Shown in pieces: positions 11,849 to 23,270 of a stretch of DNA of 64,000 nt. The notes under the pieces were generated by a model. The model had not been told where the DNA came from. It did not search any database and worked only from the letters and a program-made list of their open reading frames with translations. Numbering within the stretch: position 1 is the first letter of the stretch; the number at the start of each line of letters is the position of its first letter. The translations under genes and the position numbers were made by a program. The stretch is from Deroplatys truncata (Eukaryota; Arthropoda; Insecta; Mantodea; Mantidae), in contig CM060976.1 in NCBI GenBank assembly GCA_030765065.1, forward strand, positions 56,218,539-56,282,538. The letters run 5' to 3'.

Positions 11849-12827
11849 GCGTCCTGCGAGTGTTTCGTACAGATGCATTTCAGATCATAAAGCTGGGATT
11901 ACGGAGAACTTAACGTAACGTGACGATCTAACACTTTTAAATGGAGCTATTTAGGATTGACTTAACGCGACGTAACTTAAGATTTTGGCAATGTCAAACT
12001 TTTCCTTCCCGTTACGTAAAGTTTGATATCACATGGTAATTAGAACCAATCGGCGTGAAGACTAGCAAGAAGTGGTAAAAAAAAACTACCAATCAAGAAT
12101 AATTTCCATTACGTTAAGTGCATCCTAATTAGACATTTAGTTTACTAGCATTTCTTAATTTCATGTCATGCTAAGTAAAGTTTATCGTAATTCCGGCAAC
12201 AGGCGAACTTATAAACATTCCTGCCGGTCCTATCTTTCATCGCGCTATTAGAGTGTTTTTTAGGTTAGGAGCAGGATATCTACATAAAATATCAGTGCAC
12301 GCATGTTCCTACTTTGTGCCTATCAGTCAGTGGATATGGTGAACTTTTCCGAAATCGGAGAGGGTATTTCTCCATTAACACACAAGTGATCTGCCATGCA
12401 AATATTAAGATTAGAAACGTTGTTTCCAGAATTTTAAGCTGCTCTTTAGTACGTTTCCCGTCCCTCGAAGCATTAAACTCGTCCCTCACGATTTCCAGAC
12501 ATCTTTATATCATGTCTTTTTCACTTATATTGTTTAAATGAATTTTTTTATCTCTAACAACAAACATTTATCTCTTTCGCTTACGCCCCCGCTTTTTCAT
12601 CGCACATAACTTTATCCATCATCGCCTCAAGTAAATCACGCAAACAAAGCAATACTCCGGGAGTAACGAGCTCTTACTTCCGTAGTCGTAACTAGTAAAT
12701 TGTAATTGAGCTCCCCAACGTTACTTCCGGAGCAAATTTCTCCCGTACTAACGTACTTCTGTAGTACGGATTTCTTTGGTAGACGTTACTTCCGAAGCAA
12801 TTTATTCCAACATGGTGCTCGCTGCCT
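11206..12827. mobile_element. Degenerate PIF/Harbinger-type DNA transposon
   Basis: Imperfect terminal inverted repeats, GGGTGGCATGCACCA on the left and AGGCAGCGAGCACCA when the right end is reversed, are flanked by TTA (11203-11205 and 12828-12830), the usual Harbinger target duplication. Subterminal blocks rich in 'acttcc(g)aag' and 'gtagtaa' occur in opposite orientation at both ends. A SANT/Myb-like relic lies inside at 12255-12535. An (ATT)n run at about 11766-11847 has expanded within it. The nuclease gene is not recognisable. Confidence 0.6.
12255..12535 (-). pseudogene. SANT/Myb-like DNA-binding protein relic
   Basis: The reverse strand encodes a stretch containing CLEIVRDEFNASRDGKRTKE followed by QLKILE. 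This resembles the 'EFN...R..EQLK..Y.N.K' portion of the Myb/SANT-like domain of Harbinger accessory proteins, which bind the transposon ends and help bring the nuclease to the nucleus. The remainder of the domain is not conserved. Its position between Harbinger-like ends supports the call. Confidence 0.5.
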
Positions 12828-12830
12828 TTA

Positions 12831-13199
12831 ATGTATTACTACGGCGATATTGAGCAGTGTAATCTTCTGCCCGCAACACACAATTAAAATACCCAGCAAG
12901 AATATAAAATCGCAGTAATGTACGTAAAACATAAGTAAGATCTGACTGAAAAACATATCCCTTTCCTTGTATATATTAATAAAAATAACATTTGTATATA
13001 CCCCAATTATTTCTCTTCCTGTGGGTATTTTTCAATTGAAGCTAACTCAGTGCCCTATTTTGTTAACGTACCAATGTCTATCGACTCACTTCCCATATTA
13101 ACATACGCATTATAGTTAAAGGTGGAAGAAAAATCTGTAGTTTTTATCTCCTGGAGAAAGAGCATATCTATGCCATGTATGTTTAAAAAACATTGCAGC
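12831..13199. other. Unassigned stretch
   Basis: AT-rich sequence in which no feature is recognised. Confidence 0.45.
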
Positions 13200-13297
13200 A
13201 TAGACATTTTTGTAGTCACTGGAATCTGGTGATATTTGGGTTATTAGGTTCCATTCATAATCGGCAACTCCTCCGCAGATACGTACCTGTTACTGCG
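13200..13297 (-). repeat. Repeat A fragment
   Basis: About 95 bases matching the inner end of repeat A in the same orientation as the right copy (gtcactggaatct, gtgatatttgggtt, ggcaactcctccgca). This third piece shows that A is a dispersed repeat rather than only an inverted pair. Confidence 0.7.
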
Positions 13298-13550
13298 TTC
13301 AGTTCTTTTTTGTGATTGCATGGAAATAGTGTGGTATTTTAAGGTAGCGTATAGCGTGCAGTTCTCAAACATTTGACCATCCTATTCCCTTTGCGTTTAT
13401 AACGAACTGTGTAATGTAGCTATTTCTGCAAGGTTTATCTGGATAAAGCTTCGGAAGCTTTCGGAAGATAAGTTTTTATACCCGTTAATAAATGATATAG
13501 AAGGCTAGAGAACATCATGTGAATATAACACATTGATCTTTTAAATTATT
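13298..13550 (+). repeat. R1 tail fragment
   Basis: Only the R1 tail is present (tgtgattgcatgg ... gagaacatcatgtgaatataac). It joins directly to the repeat A fragment. Confidence 0.7.
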
Positions 13551-13790
13551 TTGCAACTTTCAGTTGTTTGTTTTGTATGTTTCTTCTTTTATGAATCGGC
13601 ATGTGTATGACAATAATTATGAGTTTCCGTTAGAATTGTTTCTTAACTGAACTTATCTTGAAAATGCCAGGGTGTGGGCTGTAAAATAAGGCATTGAATT
13701 CTCTAGGAAATGCCTCATATGCGTTGGTAGTACGAATGATTTCAAATGACTGCTCCGTCCATATTGTAAGGGGAACATAAGCTCGTCAGA

Positions 13791-15118
13791 TACACTGCCG
13801 TTTGTGAAAATTGCAACATCAAGAAGGAAACGCATGAATTTAGTACCACAGGTTAGGTACATGACAAGTAACAAATGATAAACTTTGAAATCTGTACGTG
13901 ACTTTTGAGCCCTAATATTCAGTATTTGGTGTGGCCTACATGCACTGCAATTAGAGCTGCTATACGCCGTAGCATTGAATCAAAAAGGTTCTAAATAAGT
14001 ACCTGAGGGATTTCCTTCCACACACTTTTTATATTCGAGCCCACAAATCCGTGACAAGTTTACTGGAGGACCATGATGCACCAGGTGCCGACTAACCATA
14101 TCCCAGACATGTTCGATGGGCGACATGTCAGGCGAACGTGCAGGCCAGGGAAGCAATGGTACCCGTCGCTCTTCGAAGGCTTGGTCATTGTCCTGTTGAA
14201 ATGTGGCCTGTGGAGATGTCTGAACAGGGAGAGTACCTCAGGCTCTACAACCACCGTTAGGTACCGTTTGCTGTTCAAAGTGCCCTCAATTCGTAGGAGG
14301 TGACATTGGTTGCTATAACCAGTGGCGTTCTAAATCATCACATCTAATGTTTGTCCGCTATGCCGCTCAACAATGCAGCCCTCCAGGTTGCGCTCACCAG
14401 GGTACCGCCGGACACGCATGCTTTGAAGTGGGACTCGTTCGGAAAGACTACATTTTGCCACTCAGCACCCCAGTAACGGTGTTCAGTGCCCATTGCAGTC
14501 GGAGGAGCTTGTGGTTCCTGGACAATTGAAGCCGACGTAATGGCATGCATGCAACCAGTCCAATCTTCAGCAGACGGCGATGAACCGTTGATGCAGACAT
14601 GTTCACACCTGTTGCAGTACTCCAGCGTCGAGCCAACACTGTGGATGAAGCTGTACGGTCCGTTATGGCCATGCGGACAAGATGACGGTCATCTCGTGCT
14701 GTGGTCATATTCCGTGGTCCAGTACCCGCTCTTCGCTGCGTACTACCTTCATCTATCCACTGCTTCCACACACGCATGACTGTCGTAGCAGCATGCTCTG
14801 TACGAGCCGAAATGTCCCCCACTTACCGGAGACCGATCATTCTGCCCCGTTTGAACTCACTCACATGCCGATATGGCTCCCTTTGACGTCGACGCGGCAT
14901 ACTAGCACTTTCTTTATTCTTTCCACCTTGTTTGACAGCTCTGTACTAATTACACTGGGCGCAACACTGACCTTGTGGGACCGACACGAGAGAGCTCTGA
15001 TCGGCCTACGTGCAAACCTAATCACTTATTGCTTGCACACTCTTCTACACTTCCACCAAGTTTGAAGTTATTCGGGAAACTCTTTCTTCGTGTTGCAATT
15101 TTTACAAACGGCAGCGTA
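13791..15118 (-). mobile_element. Tc1-like DNA transposon, nearly complete
   Basis: Inverted repeats of about 35 bp bound the element: CACTGCCGTTTGTGAAAATT at the left and, reversed, CGCTGCCGTTTGTAAAAATT at the right. TA dinucleotides stand at both edges (13791-13792 and 15117-15118), the Tc1/mariner target duplication. The 1.3 kb length is typical, and one Tc1 transposase relic fills the interior on the reverse strand. The same left end recurs at 63983. Confidence 0.9.
13880..14900 (-). pseudogene. Tc1-family transposase, inactivated
   Basis: The reading starts at the ATG complementary to 14898-14900 (MPRRRQREPYRHVSEFKRGR, the usual start of the 'MPRRR' Tc1 group). A paired-like helix-turn-helix region follows (ARTEHAATTVMRVWKQWI), then the GTGPRNMT linker and HRRLL. 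The first catalytic block reads VVFPNESHFK, with N where the family has D. The second keeps QQDN. The third keeps PARSPDMSPIEHVWDM with its glutamate. Stops and frameshifts separate these blocks: one stop follows MIGLR early in the gene, and the downstream part lies in another frame. The protein would have cut and rejoined the element ends, but this copy cannot. Its good overall colinearity suggests moderate age. Confidence 0.9.
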
Positions 15119-15552
15119 TATACGATATCTAGTTGATACAGCGTTCAAGTTGTGGACATGTTGTCTTATTCTGTCATATAAAAAACAAAACAATCACTTT
15201 TATGTGGAGGTAAATAAAACTAACCAAAACAATGCGCAAGCTACTTACCAACGTAAGACGAATTATCTTTGAACACTCTTGCTAGGCCAATGCTTTGTAA
15301 CGGGTGCAAGGGTGCAACTTTGACATTTTTCCACCATTATGTGATAAGTCACTGGAATCTAGTGATATTTGGGTTGTTATGTTCCATTCATAGCTGGCAA
15401 CTCCTCCGCAAATACACAGCTATTAAATGTATTGGGAGGGTTAGTTGTGTTGTATGTTAGAGTGGCAAACGGTTTTGTATTCTCAGGTGTACAAACTTTG
15501 CACGCCGACAATTTAATCACCAACTGACTCACTGATTTATAATATTAAATAT

Positions 15553-16010
15553 TGTAGCGTGTATGTGTGTGCATTGTCATGTCGGACACATTATTGCTTT
15601 GTAGCATGACATTGTTGAACAAGTTATTTTGTTTGTGAGTTTGAATTCATGTCCGACGCGGCATTTCTTCCCCCACCTCCTAGTCAGTAGCGTGGCGTCA
15701 GTCTTGTGTGCGTCTTCAGGGCGAGTGGATGTGTATCTAGAGTGCTTGGACCGTGTGAGTGTGGAGTATCTCCCTCCAAAGTTTGTTCTGTAATCAGTTG
15801 TGAACAATTATTTAATAAACCACTGGTAATGTGTTGAATGTGAATTTAAGTGTATTATGGTATGAATATCCCACGCCTGCTTTAAATTTGTGCAGCTAAG
15901 TTCTTGGTCCTCTCGCTGCCTCTGAGTCTACGTCCCCCAATGTTTATGCCGGGGTAACTAAATTTAATATCTAGCTGCAAAACCTTTCGGCCTCATCCCG
16001 GTATATAACA
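15553..16010 (-). mobile_element. Solo LTR (fossil), same family as 9155-9688
   Basis: Reading on the reverse strand it starts TGTTATACCGGGATGAGGCC and ends GCTACA, with ATAT on both flanks (15549-15552 and 16011-16014). Shared internal blocks with the 9155 copy include 'ggttttgcagctagatatt' and 'gtcagaggcagcgagagg' (the latter as 'ctcagaggcag'). It is shorter than its partner. Divergence between the two indicates separate, fairly old insertions. Confidence 0.75.
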
Positions 16011-16417
16011 ATATATTATATTAATATATGTATAATTGTTATGATACAATTTATAATAGATTAGTTACAGTTATATTAATTGATTAATTATATGAGCATT
16101 TCATTGCTATTAGGTTATGTTATTAATTATTAGATCTTCCTTTGCAGTTTAATTGAAATTCGAATTGCTTTTGCAACTTATGTTGCAAGTGTGAGGTTTT
16201 ATTTTTAGACGAATAAGATCTGCGTAGAGGAAAACCTTGTTTAGTTAATCACACTAAATCATATTAAAACAGCATATAAGTTGCAGCATTACTGTACCTA
16301 CAGTAATTTACAAAGTTTAATAATATTCGAATGTTATACAAATTAAATACAATGCACGGTTCAGTGCTTAATTTTACACTTAAGGTGCCTTCAGGTTATA
16401 GGTGATCAGCGATTATG

Positions 16418-16708
16418 GCGAAGTCGCCTTCTGTGGTATAGGGTTACCATGCTAGACGAGTTCCGACGTCGCGGGTTCAAGCCTGGCGGAGGGCGATGGA
16501 TTTTTTGGGCGTAAAAATCATTAGCATGCCTTCCTTTGGAAGGGAAGTAAAGAATGTTGTAGATTTACGGCATGTAAAAAATCCTCAAGCCTGATAAAGA
16601 GGCCTCTGAGCAAAATTAGCGGTGTTTCACGCGCAATATAGAATGGGACGCAAAGGACCACATCAGTTAAAGAGCGCCCATAAATAAAACTCAATTTAAT
16701 TTAATTTT
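16418..16708 (+). mobile_element. SINE inserted in repeat A
   Basis: A tRNA-like head with B box GGGTTCAAGCC (16477) heads a body distinct from the long SINEs. The 3' end is A/T-rich (ataaataaaactcaattt). The insertion is flanked by a direct repeat ATTATG (16412-16417 and 16709-16714), and the left copy of repeat A has the matching empty site. Confidence 0.75.
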
Positions 16709-16950
16709 ATTATGATGAGAAGGAAGGCGATGAACAAATCGTTGCATCGAACTGAAGAAAACAATATTACAGAGCAATGTTTATGATATGATGACTACTA
16801 GCAGAAGATCTAAATAGTGCGTCTTTTATAAACAGCTTGTTGGTGAATTCTCTGGTTATATATCTAGTGATTCATGTTAGAACGTTACATGCGTCATCAG
16901 ACATCTTTGTTGTTTTTAGAAACTGGAGTTAGGCTGCATTCCCTATAGTT

Positions 16951-17506
16951 TACACCACATGCCTGGCCCGTTGAAACCGAGAACCCTAGAGTTGAATTGC
17001 TTTACCCCATGTTGACTCAATTACTTCATATATAGCAAGCTCGAAATCTGCTACTGTTTTTCTTAGGTTGAAGTTTCAACCCTAAACACTCCCACATTTC
17101 CTTTACGAAACACCAATAAAATGTATTTCTGCTTATTTGGTAATAAACAAAGTACTGCGGGAATTTAATGTAAATAGCTGTGTAAAATGTGTTGCCTTCT
17201 TGAACCACCTCTACGATGATCTTCACGAGTCCACCTCAAATATGTGCGTACTACTGAATGCAAACGCGCCATCTAGGAATGGTACACTAACACAGGCATC
17301 ATCAATACGTAGCTCTAAGGAGGCTTTACCTGCTCCGCTCCCGTTATAGTCTGTCTCTCTCTGAGCAACAGGCCGGTTTGTAAACTCAGTGGCGTTTCCT
17401 GTAACTGCACGGGAGTAACTTTGCGATACAGATTGATTTAATGTGCTATAATCTTATTTCTTCACGGAACTGTGTTGCTCATATGATAATACATTATTAT
17501 TATTAC

Positions 17507-17561
<55 letters not shown>

Positions 17562-18609
17562 GATGGTGGTGGTTGCCGAGACAGCATATAATACAATTAG
17601 CACTGTTCAATATGTTGAGACATAATTAATTTGAGCATTGCATCATAGGAGGAATTATACAAGAAAGAATAATAAGTTGTGTAATAAAAACACGATCATT
17701 CGTATGTTCAATATAAACAAGTTGTGAGTCTGACCAGCTTGAAAAAATTCAGCAATAGCCAATAAATTGTAGTGAGATAAAATGTACTGCACTTACATCC
17801 ACAGATATAAGTTGTACAGTCCAAACAAACATGGTATGTACAACAAACGTTGTACATTTTAGTTGTTGCAATAAAGCTCATCTTTTCTCCCCTTGGTATT
17901 ATTCATACTGATTCGGATGACAAGACGAATAATGGCTTTGCAGCTTAAACTTTTTATATACTTTTAACATCTTATTAGAAAATAAACAGTTTAAACTAAT
18001 ATATTGTGTTGGAATAAAATATGTTTCCTACTAAACAGGGTTGAAACTGGCTGGTGTTGTTGACCTACGCTTTGACCTACTCTCCTCCACGGTAAACAAA
18101 AGTTACTTGACAGAACACTTGATGCACTAAGGGAGGGTATAAATGAAGTCAACATTTTCCCCTTTGCTCCTCTTTCAGTTGCTCCCATCACGCTTATATA
18201 CTGAGTAGGCAAGCTCCCAAACAGTCTGCCCCATACTTGAACATGCACAAGTAGATAGAAGGATATTTGTGCGCTACCAACTTAAAAAAATATATTTAGA
18301 CAGAATTTCGTGTCAAAATCCATTCCCGTAACATATAATCGTATTCCTCAACCATAAAAAGGCAACAAATCTGGTACAAAAGCAATGTACCCTGTTTACA
18401 TAAAACTGATAATCTTGTACACTAGAAATAGAGAATGGAAGGCTCTTATCTTGGCCTGGTGAGAAAACCCATTCCGGATTTACGCACCAATAGCAGGACA
18501 GAAAAATGTGATCTGCTGCTTTCTCTAACCACTATCGTTGTTTTATATAGCTTCTACAAGGTTGTAGGTTCTAGGTACGAGGAGAGTACAGAAAACCGAA
18601 GCAATAGCC
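16951..18609. other. Unassigned stretch with (ATT)n
   Basis: No gene supported. A trinucleotide ATT run at about 17489-17561 dominates one part. Short open frames at 17026-17349 and 17991-18248 show no known domain. Confidence 0.5.
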
Positions 18610-19155
18610 AAATGTTTGAAATCTGTTAGCTATATGTTGGCCTTGAAATTTTACACTCTTTCCATGACATTGCGAGAAACAACGAATAGCGTCGACAGAA
18701 CTTCAAATAATAAGAAAAGCATTAAAACTTAAAATCAATAACTACAGATATCTCGGAAAAGGCCAATGCAATAAAAAAGTTATTTTAAATAAATTAATTT
18801 CTGATTTTGTGATATTCGATATAAAAGGAAGCTTTTGTGTATCTCTTATACAAAATTAAGCAAAATTCGTTCCGTATGAAAAGGACAGGCCATTTATAGA
18901 AAACTCGACATATACATCTTATTTTTGATGTAAATATCTTGAATATATGACAGTTTAATCAAAATCGTTAGCGGCGTTTCTGAGAAAATATAAAATAACG
19001 AAAATGTTTCCATGTAAAGGGAGTTTTTGGCTGGAGGTTTTTCTTGAAAACCTTCGCGTTGAATCTTTAGAAGGTACTGAACTTAAATTCGAAGTTTGAT
19101 ATTTATCTAAACATTTCGTTTTTTACTTATGTTGTTCAAACACACACATTGAGGT
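18610..19155 (-). repeat. R1 family copy, old
   Basis: Reverse-strand R1 tail and body: ttccatgacattgcgagaaac, taatcaaaatcgttagcg, ttccatgtaaagggag and ttcaaacacacacatt. The head is lost beyond the CA-rich stretch. It is more diverged than the copies at 55-57 kb. Confidence 0.75.
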
Positions 19156-19479
19156 AGTATTAATTTGACTACACCTTAATACTAGTGAAATATGATTATG
19201 TGACTTTAAGATGCCAAAATATGAATAAAACTAAACACAACATTACAGAATGAATGAAACAGACCCGTCATACGTGTAAATATAGACAATAATAAGAAGA
19301 GTATTTTATTGCAATCCTTATGATTATCTAGCAATAGGTTTAGCCTAAGGAGAAGAAAATCATTGCTAATAATTGTAACCAATGTAGAATCAGAGACGAA
19401 AAGCTGGCCTTCTAAATTGTTACGTACCCGAAGATAACGCCGGGGACCAATGTGTTGATAACATTTTCATTGTCTTCTT

Positions 19480-20468
19480 GAGTTAGGGACGAAGTTGCTG
19501 TCGAGTCGTGGTGGTGAGCGGACGTGTTTTGTGCAGTGCAGTAAAATTTCAGTAGCAATGGAGGAAGTGAAGCAGATGATAAGAAAGCTGGAAGAAGAAA
19601 TGAAGGAAGGCTTCAACAGGTGCTGTGGAAAGAAGTATTGCGTATGGAGGTGAGAGTGAGCGCTGCAACAGATATGGAGACAAATTAGAAGAAAAAGTGG
19701 ATTATTTGTAATATCAAAGTAGGAGGAATAATGCTGTTGTGTACGGGGTACATGGAGAAAGCAGAGAGACACAGGAAGACACAGACATGTTGGTGCGTCG
19801 AGTGGTGGCACAGGTAGGTATTATCAATGTGTCGACAATGGGCATAAAACGTGCGCACAGGGTTGGTAGATGGGGATAAAGAAATCGCCCTATTATATGC
19901 AAATTAACACACTACAAACTTAAGTGCGAAATTCTGCGGGATAGTAAATACCTTAGGGACACAGATATAAACATAGTGGAAGACCTTAGTGCCAGTGTTC
20001 GCCATGAGAGAAATTTCCTGAACAGACATATGGCCGAAGTGCAGAGGCAAGGGTGTCATACTGTTCTTCAATTTGATAAGTTAATCATAAGCAGAGTATG
20101 GAACAGGCATGCGTTGGGGAGGTAGAAGCACGCAGGCCGGACATCCCTGAACAGCAGGGGACAGAGGCGACCGAACATACAACAGCAACAGGAAGTGACA
20201 CACCCACCACGAGAGGTCGGCAGAAGTGCAGCATGTGCAGAAGTCAGGGAAGCTGAATGGCAGCCCAATACCTCCCCTCAAGCTCCTTCCGTGCCAGCGA
20301 GAAGGTGCAGAGAGAGTGGTCTGTCTTGAAAACTGCTCCAAGAAGGTCGCTACGCTTAGCAGAAACTTCAAAAGGAGGGCAAAAGAGTTTGGAAGGAGTA
20401 ATTAGGGGTTAGAAACCCTCCTCATGATAGTTCCTGGAATGTGGAAAGTGTTGTGAGAAAACTAAACT
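19480..20468 (+). pseudogene. LINE 5' part: ORF1 relic and start of ORF2
   Basis: A coiled-coil type ORF1 starts at the ATG at 19558 (MEEVKQMIRKLEEEMKEGF). After a frame change come SRRNNAVVYGVHGE, MGIKRAHRVGR, RPIICKLTHYKLKCEILRDS and HERNFLNRHMAEVQ. These are the RNA-recognition and C-terminal blocks of LINE ORF1 proteins, which coat the element RNA. Near 20430 a new frame gives SWNVESVVRKLN, the opening of an apurinic-type endonuclease (ORF2). Several stops and frameshifts are present. The endonuclease resumes at 22382 after two nested DNA transposons. Confidence 0.75.
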
Positions 20469-22381
20469 GCATTCACTCTTAAGCCCTGTCCACACTGGTT
20501 AACATTTAACAAAACTTGTCAAGTACAACATGTTAACAGTTTGCATGTTGACCAAATTTCGATGGCAGAATTGACTTAACATGTTAATCGAAAGAGTAGT
20601 GCTTGACAATTTTAACATGTTGGGTGTTTTCCACTTTTAATGGAAAACTTGTTAAGTCAATTCGCTCTCTGTGTATGTGATTGGGTGAACTTCAGAAGTT
20701 TCCTGACTGTAACCATAGCAACGGCATACTTCTGATTCCTTCACGCTATTGTGTTCAGTAGTTCCGTGTTCAGTCGTTTTGTGCTCGTATCATTGATTTG
20801 ATTTGCTTCATGTGAAGTTATGGAATGGAAGAAAGAAAAGGCACTTTCATTACTAAAATCTTTGTTGAGGCTATCATTATGGAACATTGTTATATATGTA
20901 ATAAAAAGGATGGACAATTATACCAAACAATGTGCAGTTTATTGTTGTTCCAGAAGTGTAATATCAGAAAAGAAAAATAGCTTCATTTTGTTAGAGAATT
21001 GCAACAAAAAAAAAGTCTCAAGTCTGATAGCTGGAATGGCTGCTCTCAAATGTGTTCCGTTTTGTGAATTATAGGTTAGAAACCTTACTCAAAGCCAAGT
21101 TGAAGTCACCTTGATTGTTCTCAAAAAATTGAAGTCAAACCTGCTCCGAATTTTAAACTCATTAAAAATATTTTCACTCCTGTGCCGGTTAACAAGATAG
21201 AGCCGCATCACCTTCTGCTTTTATTTTTATTACATATCAAGCACAGATACAAATAGCAATAGTCAAATCCTGATCACTGGAGTCCATTTTGCTTTTAGTT
21301 CAGACTTTGTTTTCCCAACAAGTCAACAGGTGTGGATGGAATGTTAAAGGTTCAGTTATAACATGTTGAAGGCATTTAACACGTTGAATGAAACATTTTG
21401 TTAATTGTTGAATGTTAACTGTTGATATGTTGAACAGTGTTGACTCACCTTTAGATTGATCCGCGCCAAAATAAACGCACGTGACCAGTGCACCATGGTA
21501 CAACACTGTAGCAATGCGTGCAGGAAAATAGTCCCATGCTAATAATCTAAATTTTGGAATGAATTTATGCTTAAATGGTATAATGTTCTATACAAATTCC
21601 TAAAAGTCTAATTAATGCTAATTTGTACCGTTAAACAGAGCTACAAGTCCCAACATGCAATTCATATAAGTACCTGACATCCGGGTATGCGCAGAATATT
21701 GTTTGTACCCAGAAACCAGCAGTTTCTGTTTAGCATCATGGCGGACGGCGATTTGCTCTTGCGTTTTTTGTCGACTTACGTAAAGCATAAGCGAACAAAC
21801 CATTGACTAGTGGCTAAAAAAGAATAGGGTTGGAAGTTTATTGTAAGTTATGTGAGAAACAACTAACATTTCCCGTGAGTTCACCGGTGTTTCGAGTACA
21901 AGTATAAAGAGTGCTCCTTAAGAAAAATCTGAAATGGGAAAGTGATTACACGCGGGAAAAACAGAAAGCGTGTGAAATACGCAATGTAAGAATGGGACAA
22001 GAATGCAATTCACGCAACATTATACAAATTCTTTTTTAAAAATGAGCCGGCAATAGTTAATAAAGTGCCGCTTTCAGAGAGCGAATAAATGTAAGATATC
22101 GGGTACCTGTTACTTTCTTTTTCGCTCGTTTCTTTTAGAATTAACAATTATTATATGTACAAACATTTATTTTGTTGCAACTATCAATCTTATCATCACC
22201 TTCAACCCTAATACAGTATGCTAATCACCGTTTAAGTTGTCGAACCGTGTTCTCTTTGACTGTACTTACATGGTCGTGAAATATGACAGTATTTCTGGTG
22301 CGAATGGCGGAAGGATATATTATAACGGTGCACTAGTCGCCTACGTTATGTTTTGGTGCGGATCAACCTAAGAGTGAATAC
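20469..22381. mobile_element. TIR transposon inserted in the LINE, itself interrupted
   Basis: The left terminal repeat begins CATTCACTCTTA (20470-20481), is broken by the 20482-21450 insertion, and resumes GATTGATCCGCGCCAAAA at 21454. The right end, reversed, reads ATTCACTCTTAGGTTGATCC. The arms pair over ~55 bp, ending in AGTGCACC. Once both elements are removed, the LINE reads through KLN|SLDRDYL without loss. The intervening ~0.85 kb has no identifiable transposase, so the element is non-autonomous. I could not fix its target duplication, and the superfamily stays open. Confidence 0.65.
20482..21450. mobile_element. PIF/Harbinger-like element nested in a TIR
   Basis: The termini AGCCCTGTCCACACTGGTTA and, reversed, AGGTGAGTCAACACTGTTCA are flanked by TTA at 20479-20481 and 21451-21453. 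Subterminal 'aacatgttaa'-type words are dense at both ends. A short open frame at 20820-21074 starts MEWKKEKALSLLKS, reminiscent of the N-terminus of MADF/Myb-type Harbinger accessory proteins, then loses similarity. No nuclease gene is present. Confidence 0.65.
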
Positions 22382-23270
22382 AGTTTAGACAGAGATTATT
22401 TAAGAAACTTTATAGGCACGCATGACATTTTCTGTATGACAGAAGGATCCAAGGATAAGTTAGATTTAAGGACTTTGATGTTTTTAATAAGAATAGTAGG
22501 GTTAGGGGAAAGAGGGGGAGATGGCCTGGGGGAATATCAACATTGTTTAAAACGGACATGGCGAGGGGGGTTAGGGAAATAGAATTAAACATGGATGGGT
22601 CATTATGTAACTATGTTAATGTTGGGAAGACAGCGTTCATAATTATTGCTGTTTATAATGCGACAACCGCATCCAAATATTGCAGTCCTACATTCCTTGA
22701 GGATTTAACAGAAAAGGTGTGGACCTACAGGAAATGCATTCCAATGCAATAATCATTATATTTGGGGATTCCAGTGCCATGATAGGGGGCGAGAACATCT
22801 CTTTGGTCATTTGGGGAAGGAAAAGAAGGAAATTAATAGCAATAGGTTATCCTTAGAATGAACGAAAATAAAATACGAGTAATAAATGCTGAAGGAAGGG
22901 AGCTGTTTATGTGATGCATTAGACTTAGAAAGTATGGTCAAGATCTACGGGGTGAACTAACATTTATAAATGCAAATGGGGAGAGTAGTGGATTATATCA
23001 TCTGCAGCTCAGAAATTATACCCTTAATTAGAGATTTCTGGGCATTTTCCTTTAGGTTTACGTATCGCAGTAGAAAAAGAAAGAGAGAGCGCCCCGGGGA
23101 TGGTAATACTGAAGACATTGGCCGACTAATAATACGATATCAGTGGAGTGAAGGGGAAGGGGAGGCATATCGAGAAACGTTGGGAGAAATTCTGGGTAAC
23201 ACTGGAGATCCCAGAAACACTGTACACCAATTGATCTTTGCAATATGGGAAGCTGGAAATTGCTTCTGCT
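22382..23270 (+). pseudogene. LINE ORF2 endonuclease relic
   Basis: Continuation of the LINE at 19480. Visible blocks are SLDRDYLRNF and DIFCMTEG (the endonuclease 'TET' region), LFKTDMARGVREIELNMDG, TAFIIIAVYNATTASKY, IFGDSSAMIG (family GDFNARIG) and VVDYIICSSEIIPLIRDF (the VDYI...S block). After 23050 only a thin trace of the linker to reverse transcriptase is seen (EAYRETLGEIL), and the element is lost near 23270. The endonuclease would nick target DNA to prime reverse transcription. Frames change several times. Confidence 0.75.

Larger units (their letters stand above)
15296..16950 (-). repeat. Repeat A, right copy, with two insertions
   Basis: Reverse-complement match to 8045-9025, with the same landmarks in opposite order and direction (for example gcacgccgac at 15500 and gagttaggctgcattcc at 16927). 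A solo LTR (15553-16010) and a SINE (16418-16708) have inserted and lengthen it from ~1 to ~1.65 kb. The rest is diverged from the left copy by substitutions and small gaps. Confidence 0.7.

Noticed and set aside
8045-16950. A single large hairpin transposon bounded by the two A copies
   Set aside because: A third A fragment in the same orientation lies between them, and no target duplication was found at the outer ends. Independent copies are the simpler reading.
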